A stretch of 64,000 bases of DNA from an uncultured Bacteroidales bacterium (GTDB lineage: Bacteria > Bacteroidota > Bacteroidia > Bacteroidales > Paludibacteraceae), in contig CAMOJA010000006.1 in assembly GCA_946616535.1 (NCBI GenBank), forward strand, positions 50,789 through 114,788, given 5' to 3'. Position numbers and translations under genes: made by a program. Each line of letters opens with the position of its first letter. Within the stretch, counting starts at the first letter, position 1. Below, one piece after another: positions 8,038 to 15,585 of this stretch. The notes under the pieces were generated by a model. The model was given only the letters and a program-made list of their open reading frames with translations. It was not told where the DNA came from and made no database searches.

Positions 8038-9144
8038 ATGGCTAATATAGAAACAACGCAAAGGATTGAAGCATTGTTCGAGCGCATATCCTCATTAATT
8101 GATCAAGCGCGGACTTATGCGATAAGTGCTATCAAAATAGCAGAAGTAAAAACCCGCTATGAAGTCGGTCGCTATATCTTAGAAGACGAGCAGCAAGGCG
8201 AGCGGGCAAAGTACGGGGAACAGGTTCTCAAACAATTATCAGCACGTTTAATGGAGCGATATGGGGCTGACTGGACGTATGATACGCTTGTCAGATGTCG
8301 TAAGTTTTATCAGGCTTATGCGAATGCTTCAATTGTGGCAACGCCGTTGCCACAATTAGAAAATCAAGGTGAAGCGCCTGATTCTAAACAAGTTGCAGAT
8401 TGTGGCAACGGCGTTGCTACAATTCAATTGCCTCGGTTTATCCTCTCTTGGTCGCACTATCTTATTCTGATGCGCATAGAGAATATCGAAGCACGCAGTT
8501 TCTATGAATTGGAGTGTGCGCAGCAACAATGGTCTGTCAAGCAACTCAGCCGTCAAGTCGGGAGCAGTTTGTATGAGCGTCTCGCGCTTAGTCGTAAGAA
8601 AGAGGAGGTGATGCGTTTGGCACAAGAAGGTCAGACAGTAGAGAAGCCGGAAGATATAATAAAGAATCCGCTTACTTTGGAGTTTCTTGGTCTTAAGCCG
8701 GAGACCGTATATACAGAATCGAAATTAGAGAATGCTATTATCAGCAAGATGCAGCAGTTCCTGCTTGAATTAGGTAAAGGATTCTTGTTCGAGGCTCGCC
8801 AGAAGCGTTTTACATTCGATGAACGTAATTTCTATGTGGATCTGGTGTTTTATAACCGTCTGTTAAAATGTTATGTGCTGATTGATCTCAAAACCGGCGA
8901 TTTGACACATCAAGACCTTGGTCAAATGCAGATGTATGTCAATTATTACGATCGCTATGTTAAGCAAGACTTTGAGAACCCGACAATAGGTATTTTGCTA
9001 TGTAGTGAAAAGAGCGATGCCTTGGTAGAACTGACTTTGCCGAAAGACTCTAATGTGTATGCTTCGCAATATTCACTGTATTTACCGGACAAAACACTCC
9101 TTCAACGCAAGCTCAAGGAATGGCGCGAAGAATTAGCGGAATAA
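8038..9144 (+). CDS. YhcG/DUF1016 PDDEXK nuclease-domain protein
   Basis: A 368-residue protein with the N-terminal DUF1016 helical domain (ILEDEQQGERAKYGE, FILSWSHYLILMRI) and a C-terminal PDDEXK-type core: ESKLENAI, then YVDLVFYN (Asp) and VLIDLKTG (D...K). Family members are presumed nucleases or structure-resolving enzymes, often beside restriction-modification systems; no methylase gene is in view here. Between residues about 98 and 130 there is an odd insert, IVATPLPQLE ... CGNGVATIQLP, encoded by two palindromes (see the repeat entry) that separate the two parts of the DUF1016 domain. The gene is bracketed by three copies of a ~95 bp repeat, suggesting it moves or is regulated as a unit. 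The start is just after repeat copy 1. Confidence 0.82.
   Translation: MANIETTQRIEALFERISSLIDQARTYAISAIKIAEVKTRYEVGRYILEDEQQGERAKYGEQVLKQLSARLMERYGADWTYDTLVRCRKFYQAYANASIVATPLPQLENQGEAPDSKQVADCGNGVATIQLPRFILSWSHYLILMRIENIEARSFYELECAQQQWSVKQLSRQVGSSLYERLALSRKKEEVMRLAQEGQTVEKPEDIIKNPLTLEFLGLKPETVYTESKLENAIISKMQQFLLELGKGFLFEARQKRFTFDERNFYVDLVFYNRLLKCYVLIDLKTGDLTHQDLGQMQMYVNYYDRYVKQDFENPTIGILLCSEKSDALVELTLPKDSNVYASQYSLYLPDKTLLQRKLKEWREELAE
8331..8424. repeat. Two palindromes inside the yhcG-type gene
   Basis: At 8331-8357 there is a perfect inverted repeat, AATTGTGGCAACG, one base, then its complement. At 8399-8424 a second, slightly degraded version (ATTGTGGCAACG / GTTGCTACAAT) occurs. They lie 41 bp apart in frame in a variable loop of DUF1016. 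The identical arms suggest insertion of a small palindromic element. Confidence 0.85.
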
Positions 9145-9240
9145 GACCTAAAATGTGAGACACGTTTCACATATTCAAATAATCCAAACGAGTTTGGAAT
9201 ATTGAGAAAACAGGTAAAAATGCATGATTTATACAAATAA
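9145..9240. repeat. Copy 2 of the ~95 bp direct repeat
   Basis: It starts at the base after the yhcG-type stop codon: GACCTAAAATGTGAGACACG, TTTCACATATTCAAA, GTTTGGAATATTGAG, AAAATGCATGATTTATA. Its central dyad is TGTGAGACACGTTTCACA. Confidence 0.85.
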
Positions 9241-9360
9241 AATACCTTCAAATATCCGTTATATATGGCGATATAGAAAAAATATCATCTTCTTTTCTTA
9301 CGCAGGAATATCCGGACTTCCCATTTCTGCAAGTCCCGCTTGCAAAATTAGAAAAAGATA

Positions 9361-9450
9361 AGCTAAAAATGTGTGACGCGTCGCACATATTCAAATATTC
9401 TAAACGAGTTTGGAAAATTGAAAAATAGGCAAAAATGCACGATATATTTA
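9361..9450. repeat. Copy 3 of the ~95 bp direct repeat
   Basis: It has the best dyad of the three, TGTGTGACGCGTCGCACA (9370-9387), followed by TATTCAAATATTC, GTTTGGAAAATTG and AAAATGCACGATATA. From 9241 to 9628 I see no gene: only this copy, a weak stem before a T run near 9464-9486, and promoters. Confidence 0.85.
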
Positions 9451-9533
9451 GGCAGAGTTTCGGAGACGAGGCTCTGTTTTTTGTTTCTATTAAGTGTGGA
9501 TTTTTTGTGGATGCAGGAAAAAAGAGAGATTTA

Positions 9534-9566
9534 TTTGCATATTTGAAAAAAAATCTATATATTTGC
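9534..9566 (+). promoter_or_regulatory. Promoter P1 upstream of the WYL gene
   Basis: TTTGCATAT at 9534, 20 bp gap, TATATTTG at 9558-9565. It has the extended -33 octamer seen at many promoters of this window. Confidence 0.65.
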
Positions 9567-9575
9567 ACACTCTTT

Positions 9576-9613
9576 CAGTTTGCGGGAGTTTGAAGCAGTA
9601 ATTTTGCACCGTG
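9576..9613 (+). promoter_or_regulatory. Promoter P2 of the WYL gene (shared promoter family)
   Basis: AGTTTGCGGGAGTTTG, then GCAGTAATTTTGCACCGTG. Nearly the same block recurs at 11662 and 12379 (TTTG, 16 bp, TAATTTTGCAGCGTG). A short leader of about 20 nt would follow before the ATG at 9629. This copy lacks the perfect downstream dyad. Confidence 0.7.
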
Positions 9614-9628
9614 AAAAATTTAACGCAC

Positions 9629-10555
9629 ATGGAAACGAAGAAAAAACTTAAATCATCAACTGCTTATCTTTTCAACTGCTATATTTGGCTGTTGAATACC
9701 ATCGCACGCGGTCCTATTTCACGCGCGGCGATAGATGAGAAATGGGCACACTCGTCCGTAAACGAGTACAAACAGGACTATCTCCCGGAGAGTAATTTCC
9801 ATCGCTGGAAAAGCACGGTTGAAATGCTTTTTGATGTCCATATCAAATGCAATGCCTATAATGAGTATTATATTGAAGAGGCATCTGACTTACGCGGCGC
9901 AGATCTGCGCTTGCGCTTATTGAACCTTATGTCTATGGATAGCCTGCTTAAAGACAGCAAGGAACTATCCGACCAGATTCTATTTGAGCCAATACCGTCC
10001 GGAGAAAAGTTCCTTGCGCCTATCATTGAAGCCCTGCGCGATAAGACAGCTATAGAAATGACTTATCAAGGCTTTACAAAGGACTATCCCGCAACATTCA
10101 TCGTTGAGCCATATTGTCTCAAGATGTTCAAGCAACGTTGGTACGTATTGGCATATTCACCCGGTATAGATCAAACGTATTTGTATTCGCTTGACCGCAT
10201 CCATGCCATTGAACCGACTACGCAGAAATATAAGTTGCCCAAAGGCTTCAATGCAGAAGCTTATTTCAAAGACGCTTATGGTACTGCTGATTTGAATTAC
10301 GAGCCGGTCGAGGTTAAAATATCCGTTTCAGCCGAGCAAGTACCTTATTTGCGTTCCTTGCCATTGCATACTTCGCAAGAAGAAATCGAAACAAATGAAG
10401 AATATTCTATCTTCCGGTATTTTATTATTCCGAGCACCGATTTCAAGCAGGAATTATACAAATACGGTTCCGATGTTGAGGTGCTTGCTCCAGAGGATAT
10501 GAGAAAAGAATTTGCCAAAGATGCGGATAGAGTAAATAAAATGTATAACCACTAA
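9629..10555 (+). CDS. WYL-domain transcriptional regulator
   Basis: About 308 residues: an N-terminal winged-helix-like part (ISRAAIDEKWAHSSVNEY, FHRWKSTVEMLFDVHI) and a C-terminal WYL domain with AIEMTYQGF, VEPYCLKMFKQRWYVLAYS and YSLDRIHAIE, then the WCX-like extension. WYL proteins bind nucleotide-type ligands and often repress phage-defence or DNA-repair genes. The ATG at 9629 is chosen over a GTG at 9611 that would lie at the predicted transcript start. Its own promoter shares sequence with those of two downstream units, so autoregulation and control of the block to 14.2 kb is likely. A+T-richer than core genes. Confidence 0.85.
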   Translation: METKKKLKSSTAYLFNCYIWLLNTIARGPISRAAIDEKWAHSSVNEYKQDYLPESNFHRWKSTVEMLFDVHIKCNAYNEYYIEEASDLRGADLRLRLLNLMSMDSLLKDSKELSDQILFEPIPSGEKFLAPIIEALRDKTAIEMTYQGFTKDYPATFIVEPYCLKMFKQRWYVLAYSPGIDQTYLYSLDRIHAIEPTTQKYKLPKGFNAEAYFKDAYGTADLNYEPVEVKISVSAEQVPYLRSLPLHTSQEEIETNEEYSIFRYFIIPSTDFKQELYKYGSDVEVLAPEDMRKEFAKDADRVNKMYNH

Positions 10556-10569
10556 ATAAATTTATCATT

Positions 10570-11403
10570 ATGGAAGATTATGTAGGAAAAAATCAGTGTA
10601 TTCTTGACGAGTGGCGCGCAAAGTTCATCGAAAATAAGCAATTAGACGAAGAATATGATGGATGGAATTTAGATGAACTCTTTGCTGAAGATGGAATAAT
10701 GAATAAAGGAGAATTCTATCAGGAGAAAGGTATATGGAAGAGAAAGTTTAGTGGGAAGAACGTGGAAAATGAGAGTTGGTCGAAAGCTCCTCTTCGCATC
10801 TTGTTTCTTAGTAAGGATGAAAACCTATATGATTATAGTATTCCTGCATGGGATGTTCGTACAGAAACATTCTACTTGAAGGATACTGAAAGACGAGACA
10901 CCATTTCAGATAGTTATTTCTATCAAAATGAGGCGTGCGCTTTATATGGTTTATTACATACAGACTTAGTTCACGGAATGATGCTATATGATAATATTAC
11001 ATGGGAAGATGCGTTGCATTTTTCGGATGATCAAATTTTTGCTCGTGTAAATTGCAAAAAAGAGGGAGGCGGATCGAATTGTACAAATTCCATGCTCAAC
11101 AAAGCTGTTCGTGAGTATTTTGATTATTTATCTCGTCAGTTAAAGTTATTAGATGCAGACATTATCGTCTGCACAGGAAAAAATTCAGTTATTCACAAAC
11201 TGAATGAGGTTTATGAAGGAAAATTCAAGAGAGTTCCGGAAGCCCCAGAGGCTTGGTTCAATGAGGAAGAAAACAAACTTGCTATTGACTGCTACCATTT
11301 GAGTTGGCCATATGCAAGTGTAGAAGACGAGATTTATAACTCTATACTACAACCATATTTTGCTTTCCTACAAATGCACCCTGATTTTGTTAAACATCGT
11401 TAA
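10570..11403 (+). CDS. Unknown protein, possible uracil-DNA-glycosylase-like fold
   Basis: A 277-residue soluble protein 14 bp after the WYL gene. I do not recognise the family. Spaced motifs recall the UDG superfamily: an N-terminal strand RILFLSKDEN followed by an aromatic/Asp segment (AWDVR), a middle strand DIIVCTGKNSVIHKL, and a C-terminal strand IDCYHLSWP where UDGs carry an HPS-type loop. A cysteine-bearing NCKKEGGGSNCTNS segment lies between. If correct it would be a base-excision or nucleic-acid-sensing enzyme, but the match is weak. It is in the same transcription unit as the WYL gene. Confidence 0.45.
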   Translation: MEDYVGKNQCILDEWRAKFIENKQLDEEYDGWNLDELFAEDGIMNKGEFYQEKGIWKRKFSGKNVENESWSKAPLRILFLSKDENLYDYSIPAWDVRTETFYLKDTERRDTISDSYFYQNEACALYGLLHTDLVHGMMLYDNITWEDALHFSDDQIFARVNCKKEGGGSNCTNSMLNKAVREYFDYLSRQLKLLDADIIVCTGKNSVIHKLNEVYEGKFKRVPEAPEAWFNEEENKLAIDCYHLSWPYASVEDEIYNSILQPYFAFLQMHPDFVKHR

Positions 11404-11415
11404 TTAACAATAACT

Positions 11416-11646
11416 ATGGCACATTGGAAAATTTCAGTAATTAGAACCGGAAATGTTAATACGGTTCGGTTGGAGAAAACTATGTTCGTGGAGATGATTA
11501 CATCAAGTACATCAGATCCTCTCCGCACTAATGTTAGCACCAGCCATCCGCAAATCGGAGCTCTTTTCATGAACAAGTACGGAGTTGACCTTTATAAGAA
11601 GGGTTTAATCTCTCCTACTAATCTTCGATCGGAAAGAATTTCATAA
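11416..11646 (+). CDS. Small conserved-looking protein (76 aa)
   Basis: It starts 12 bp after the previous stop. The text resembles a small Bacteroidales family that ends in a block like ALFMNKYGVDLYKKGLI, which I recall as DUF6140; the N-terminal half is a basic beta-rich stretch (WKISVIRTGNVNTVRLEK). No membrane segment. Function unknown. It is likely the last gene of the WYL operon, since a new promoter follows within 20 bp. Confidence 0.6.
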   Translation: MAHWKISVIRTGNVNTVRLEKTMFVEMITSSTSDPLRTNVSTSHPQIGALFMNKYGVDLYKKGLISPTNLRSERIS

Positions 11647-11661
11647 AAAATTCATTCTCCT

Positions 11662-11720
11662 CCACTTTGTGGGAGTTTGGTTTTGTAATTTTGCAGCGTG
11701 ATTCGTTTGGGTCACGCTGC
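11662..11720 (+). promoter_or_regulatory. Shared-family promoter with perfect dyad at the transcript start
   Basis: CACTTTGTGGGAGTTTG, then TAATTTTG at 11686-11693, followed at once by the dyad GCAGCGTGA / TCACGCTGC (11693-11720, 10 nt apart). The dyad could be an operator for a dimeric regulator or a 5' stem-loop in the transcript. Confidence 0.75.
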
Positions 11721-11748
11721 ATTATTATAATAATCAAATTAACAAGTT

Positions 11749-12360
11749 ATGAGAAAAGTAATTCTTTTTGGTCTGCTTCTCTACGTTGGAGTCGCAACCG
11801 CATTTGGACAGAAGTCCGCAGTTCAAGTATTTGGAGTCCCTTTCGGGAGTACTTATGAGGAGTTCTTAACCGCCTTTAAGGAAAAGGGCTTTACGGGAAA
11901 AACGTACATCTATGAAGGAGGAAGTGATGTTGAAGTTAGTAGCATCTACGGCACTTTTATGACTTACGAGTGCTATATAGAAATGCGCGCAACCAAACTT
12001 ACACACACTGTTTACAAGATTAAGATTTCCTTCTCCGTTACCGACAAGTATAAAGACATCCCCGGAATGGAGCAGTGTCGCGCTATCATTTCGCGCTTTG
12101 AGGAGAAGTATGGTAAAGCTACTTTGATCCAAAAGATGCACGGCGGTAAGGTCGTTCAAGATTTGGAAGAAAGTAGTGCGGCAATCTGGCATTTAGACGA
12201 TAAGATTGATTTGGAGTTATTCTATCGAGGCTTTGATGATTGTAAGGTGACTTATGGGGGCAAGGAAGCACTGGATGGTATATTCCAGAAAGAAGTTGAC
12301 CAATACAATCAGCAGAAAGCTCAGGAGATACAAAATCAACTATCCGGAAGCGATTTTTAA
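11749..12360 (+). CDS. Exported protein of unknown function (203 aa)
   Basis: A clear signal peptide (MRKVILFGLLLYVGVATAFG, cleavage probably after about residue 20) and a mixed alpha/beta mature part starting QKSAVQVFGVPFGSTYEEF, a pattern seen in many small periplasmic Bacteroidales proteins in which a first strand ends in a FG.S..E motif. No lipobox or catalytic motif. It has its own promoter of the shared family and is followed directly by another such promoter, so it is probably a single-gene unit. Function unknown. Confidence 0.65.
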   Translation: MRKVILFGLLLYVGVATAFGQKSAVQVFGVPFGSTYEEFLTAFKEKGFTGKTYIYEGGSDVEVSSIYGTFMTYECYIEMRATKLTHTVYKIKISFSVTDKYKDIPGMEQCRAIISRFEEKYGKATLIQKMHGGKVVQDLEESSAAIWHLDDKIDLELFYRGFDDCKVTYGGKEALDGIFQKEVDQYNQQKAQEIQNQLSGSDF

Positions 12361-12378
12361 TAAAAAATAATGCTCTGC

Positions 12379-12433
12379 CACTTTGTGAACGAGCTGAGCA
12401 GTAATTTTGCAGCGTGATTCGAAAGTCACGCTG
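12379..12433 (+). promoter_or_regulatory. Shared-family promoter with dyad/attenuator-like hairpin
   Basis: CACTTTGTGAACGAGCTGAG, TAATTTTG at 12402-12409, then CAGCGTGA TTCGAAAG TCACGCTG (12410-12433) and a T-rich tract. Read as RNA this is a hairpin plus U-run at the very 5' end. Its similarity to the copy at 11662 extends through promoter and dyad. Confidence 0.75.
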
Positions 12434-12455
12434 TATTTTTTTATATTGAAAGATT

Positions 12456-12722
12456 ATGACACCACAAGAAATCAACGACCAGCTTGAATTGCTGCGTCTT
12501 AAAGAACTCTTTATGTCGGATATTAAGATCCGAAGCAAAATGGCTCATCTCTTGAGCGAAGAATGTGCCGCAGAAATTCCACCTTACAAGGAATTTTGTG
12601 AGTTTGCTCATTGCACTCCAGAGGTAGCCACAATGCTTACAAAAGTCACGCTCTATGATGTGATTCTTACTCCGGAAGAAATCGCAGCTGAACGAGAAAG
12701 ATTAGAAAGGATGAAACAATGA
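12456..12722 (+). CDS. Small unknown protein (88 aa)
   Basis: An 88-residue, charged, helix-rich protein (QEINDQLELLRLKELFM; TPEEIAAERERLERMKQ). No family recognised. It is the first gene of a three-gene unit joined by ATGA overlaps, driven by the promoter at 12379. The tight coupling suggests it acts with the 217-residue protein. Confidence 0.6.
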   Translation: MTPQEINDQLELLRLKELFMSDIKIRSKMAHLLSEECAAEIPPYKEFCEFAHCTPEVATMLTKVTLYDVILTPEEIAAERERLERMKQ

Positions 12723-13372
12723 TACACTACAATGACAAATATCTTCGATATATAGAATGGGAGATACGGACTACTCATGATAATAGAATGGATATTGAGG
12801 ATTATACCCAATGTGAGTGTCTACTTGAATTGCGCCAAGATATTCTTAATGAGCAAGCGTTGGCAAACCAAAAATGTCTTATGCAGGATATTATAGCCTT
12901 TAATGATGCTCTGTATCTCGCTTTGCAAAAGATGTATGATCATGCGCATGAACTATACTCTCGAATGTCCGCATTTCAGCCAAATGTGGAATTAGTAGCC
13001 AATTGTTTTTTGTCAAAAGAGTATCCTTCTCTTCACCCATTTCAAAATGCTAGCAGGCAAGAATTATGGGATGCTTTGTGTGATACCGGTTGGAACTCAT
13101 TGTATGATACCGGTGTGACGCGCAGTTTATACCTTCCTCAAAACTTGGAGGTTTCTTTCGAAGAGTTCATCGGCATGGACTGTAAACCGGATAATTGGAA
13201 TGAGCGGTTGGATCAAAAGCTCACAAAGGACTTGCATCTTATCAATGCCTTTCATAATCTTTTAGACCATACCAATTTTGCCCTCACGGATTTTATATTC
13301 TGCCGAGAGTTTGACCTTGAGTACAGCATAAATTACACAGAAAAAGCAACTCATAAAAATGAACAGTTATGA
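12719..13372 (+). CDS. Unknown protein (217 aa) in ATGA-coupled operon
   Basis: Soluble, rich in Asp, Leu and aromatic residues, largely helical by eye, no signal peptide, no motif recognised. It overlaps both neighbours by the ATGA pattern, so it is translated with them. Nothing in the sequence gives a function. Confidence 0.6.
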   Translation: MIHYNDKYLRYIEWEIRTTHDNRMDIEDYTQCECLLELRQDILNEQALANQKCLMQDIIAFNDALYLALQKMYDHAHELYSRMSAFQPNVELVANCFLSKEYPSLHPFQNASRQELWDALCDTGWNSLYDTGVTRSLYLPQNLEVSFEEFIGMDCKPDNWNERLDQKLTKDLHLINAFHNLLDHTNFALTDFIFCREFDLEYSINYTEKATHKNEQL

Positions 13373-14211
13373 AAACATTTGTAAGAAAACACTTCAAAGA
13401 TGAGTATGGAGTTCAATTCTCCACCTGTGGCGACATCACCACACTCACACGTATGCCATCGGGCTTAAAGGGAGCATATCGAATTCCGGACTTTGTGACT
13501 GACATCGGCGCATATGCCATAAATGGATGCAATGAGTTGACAGCACTAGTCATTCCGAAGACTGTATCGGTAATAGGGAAGAATAATTTTGAGTTGTGTG
13601 AGCAACTGACTTCTTTGGTCGTTGAGCAAGGAAATCCCATGTTTGACTCTCGTGATAACTGCAATGCTATCATTGTTACTGCGACTAACACACTGGTTCA
13701 TGGTTGCAATAGTTCATCTATACCTGAAGGCATTGAGGTAATTGCTGATTCTGCCTTTTCTCAACGGCGGAATTTATCGCACATTTCTATTCCGGATAGC
13801 GTTGTGTATATTGGAGAATTCGCCTTCTTGGGCTGTTATTCATTAGAAAGCGAAATCAAATTACAGGGCATCCATCAAGTGACAAGAAGTTGTTTCGACG
13901 GCTGTAGTAGTCTTAAAAAAGTCATCATTAAAAGCGGCATTGAGTCTGTCGAGTCAGGTGCATTTGCCGCTTGCTCCATGCTATCAGAAGTAGAAATATC
14001 TGAGGGCACAAAAAATATAGGTACTTATGCCTTCGACAACTGCAATAGTTTGGCTTCTATTACCTTGCCTAAGTCCATTGAGCGCATTGAGTCCACCGCA
14101 TTTGATAGGTGCAATCGTATTGAGCGCGTGTTTATTCCGAAAGGCACAACAGACTACTTTATGCGCTTCGACGCGCTCAAACAATACCGCCACCGGTTGA
14201 TTGAATTGTGA
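13369..14211 (+). CDS. BspA-like leucine-rich-repeat protein, non-secreted
   Basis: A 280-residue protein made of LRR_5-type units of about 23 residues: YAINGCNELTALVIP, AFLGCYSLESEI, CFDGCSSLKKVII, AFAACSMLSEVEI, AFDNCNSLASITLP, AFDRCNRIERVFIP. These give a solenoid surface. Unlike the secreted LRR protein at 49.4 kb, it has no signal peptide, so it is probably cytoplasmic, in keeping with its place in a three-gene operon of soluble proteins. It could be a recognition or scaffold subunit. A terminator follows at once. Confidence 0.8.
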   Translation: MKTFVRKHFKDEYGVQFSTCGDITTLTRMPSGLKGAYRIPDFVTDIGAYAINGCNELTALVIPKTVSVIGKNNFELCEQLTSLVVEQGNPMFDSRDNCNAIIVTATNTLVHGCNSSSIPEGIEVIADSAFSQRRNLSHISIPDSVVYIGEFAFLGCYSLESEIKLQGIHQVTRSCFDGCSSLKKVIIKSGIESVESGAFAACSMLSEVEISEGTKNIGTYAFDNCNSLASITLPKSIERIESTAFDRCNRIERVFIPKGTTDYFMRFDALKQYRHRLIEL

Positions 14212-14212
14212 T

Positions 14213-14240
14213 AAATGTGCGGTCGTAAGCCGCACATTTT
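14213..14240 (+). terminator. Intrinsic terminator closing the accessory block
   Basis: Stem AAATGTGCGG / CCGCACATTT, loop of 7 nt. From here to 14634 there is no gene; the stretch is A+T-rich, holds a short tandem (TTGCGCTGACG, TTGCGCTGAGG) near 14526-14549 and ends in the next promoter. Confidence 0.75.
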
Positions 14241-14585
14241 GTTGACAAGTCGGATGGCTTCTTTCTTTTGTACAAATAAATATCGTCTTATGCAAGCATA
14301 GCCGCTATCTATCTAGATACAATAGATAAAATTGCATTTTACTTGGCAAATTTATACCCGAAAATTTGCATATATCGAAAAAAATATTTTTTGATTCATT
14401 TTTGGTAATTTTGGACAAATAAAAAAAAATATCCTCCTCCATTTTAGCCGCTTGTATAAAAATATTGTGCAAATACCTGTCAACCTCGTTTCAACATCGG
14501 TTCAAATGGTCATAATTCAGCAGACCTTGCGCTGACGTTGCGCTGAGGTTAGGGAGAAAGAAAAATGATAGAAAATCGGCATAAA

Positions 14586-14618
14586 TTTGCATATCTCAAA
14601 AAAAAGCAGTACCTTTGC
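14586..14618 (+). promoter_or_regulatory. Promoter of the FecCD-type permease gene
   Basis: TTTGCATAT at 14586, 20 bp gap, TACCTTTG at 14610-14617. The ATG at 14635 would give a leader of only about 10-15 nt. Confidence 0.85.
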
Positions 14619-14634
14619 ATCGTTTTTGCAAACG

Positions 14635-15582
14635 ATGAAGCGAAACGCAGGAATATTCATAGGGTTGGGCGTGCTTCTGGCGCTCTTTTTTTGCCTGGAT
14701 ATATGTAGCGGCAGCATTTGGCTGTGGCCGTTTGACACGCTCAGTGTCATGGAGCACAATATCCTGCACGCCATCCGTATCCCGAAAGCGATCACGGCGG
14801 TTCTTGCCGGCGCAGCGCTGTCTGTCTCGGGACTGATCATGCAGACCCTTTTCCGCAACCCTCTTGCCGGACCTTATACTTTAGGCGTCTCGTCCGGTGC
14901 GAGTCTGGGTGTGGCGTTCCTGACGATGTGCTCCGCGACGATGGTGATGATGCTGCCGATAGCCGCTTGCATCGGTGCGACAGGTGTCTTACTGCTGGTC
15001 CTGGCGGTCAGCCGGCGCGTGACGGGTAATGTCAGCCTGCTGATTGTGGGAATGATGTTCGGCTCCATCGCCGGCGCGTTAGTGAGCCTGCTGCAGAACT
15101 TCGCCAACCCCGATGCGCTGAAACTCTTCATCGTCTGGACCCTCGGTTCGCTCAGCAGTGTCAGTTGGGCGGACATGCGGCTCTTGCTCCCTATCCTGCT
15201 CCTCGGCACGCTCTTTGTCATCCTGGCGATGAAGCCGCTGAACGGTCTGCTCTTAGGCGAAGACTACGCCCGCGGACTGGGCATCCACGTTGAGCGCACG
15301 AGGCTGTATATCGTCCTCGCGACAGGCCTCTTAGCCGGCGGCGTGACGGCTTTCTGCGGTCCTATCGCTTTCATCGGCGTAGCGGTTCCGCATATCGCAC
15401 GGGGGATTTTTCAGACCTCCAACCACCGCATCACCATCCCTGCGTGCGCCCTCATCGGCGCTGGGCTGCTGCTGATTTGCGATGTGTTGTGTTCGCTGTT
15501 TGTCTATCCGCTGCCGATATCGACCATCAGTGCCTTGTTCGGAGCGCCGATTATTATCTGGATCATTCTAAAAAACAAATAA
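14635..15582 (+). CDS. FecCD/BtuC-type ABC transporter permease
   Basis: About 315 residues, with some nine or ten membrane helices and the family blocks RIPKAITAVLAGAALSVSG, QTLFRNPLAGPYTLGVSSGASLG, GPIAFIGVAVPHIAR and the end LFGAPIIIWIIL. It moves iron-siderophore, haem or cobalamin across the inner membrane with a binding protein and an ATPase. Neither partner is adjacent: panB follows by 3 bp, so the rest of the transporter must be encoded elsewhere. The start is placed after the promoter; an earlier in-frame Met at 14587 lies inside the promoter. The ligand cannot be told from the permease. Confidence 0.85.
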   Translation: MKRNAGIFIGLGVLLALFFCLDICSGSIWLWPFDTLSVMEHNILHAIRIPKAITAVLAGAALSVSGLIMQTLFRNPLAGPYTLGVSSGASLGVAFLTMCSATMVMMLPIAACIGATGVLLLVLAVSRRVTGNVSLLIVGMMFGSIAGALVSLLQNFANPDALKLFIVWTLGSLSSVSWADMRLLLPILLLGTLFVILAMKPLNGLLLGEDYARGLGIHVERTRLYIVLATGLLAGGVTAFCGPIAFIGVAVPHIARGIFQTSNHRITIPACALIGAGLLLICDVLCSLFVYPLPISTISALFGAPIIIWIILKNK

Positions 15583-15585
15583 ACA

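Noticed and set aside
7854..8045. 63-residue frame before the yhcG-type gene
   Set aside because: Most of it is copy 1 of the ~95 bp repeat, which also occurs without this frame elsewhere.
9248..9568. 106-residue minus-strand frame
   Set aside because: Covers repeat copy 3 and a promoter on the other strand; composition is that of A+T-rich spacer.
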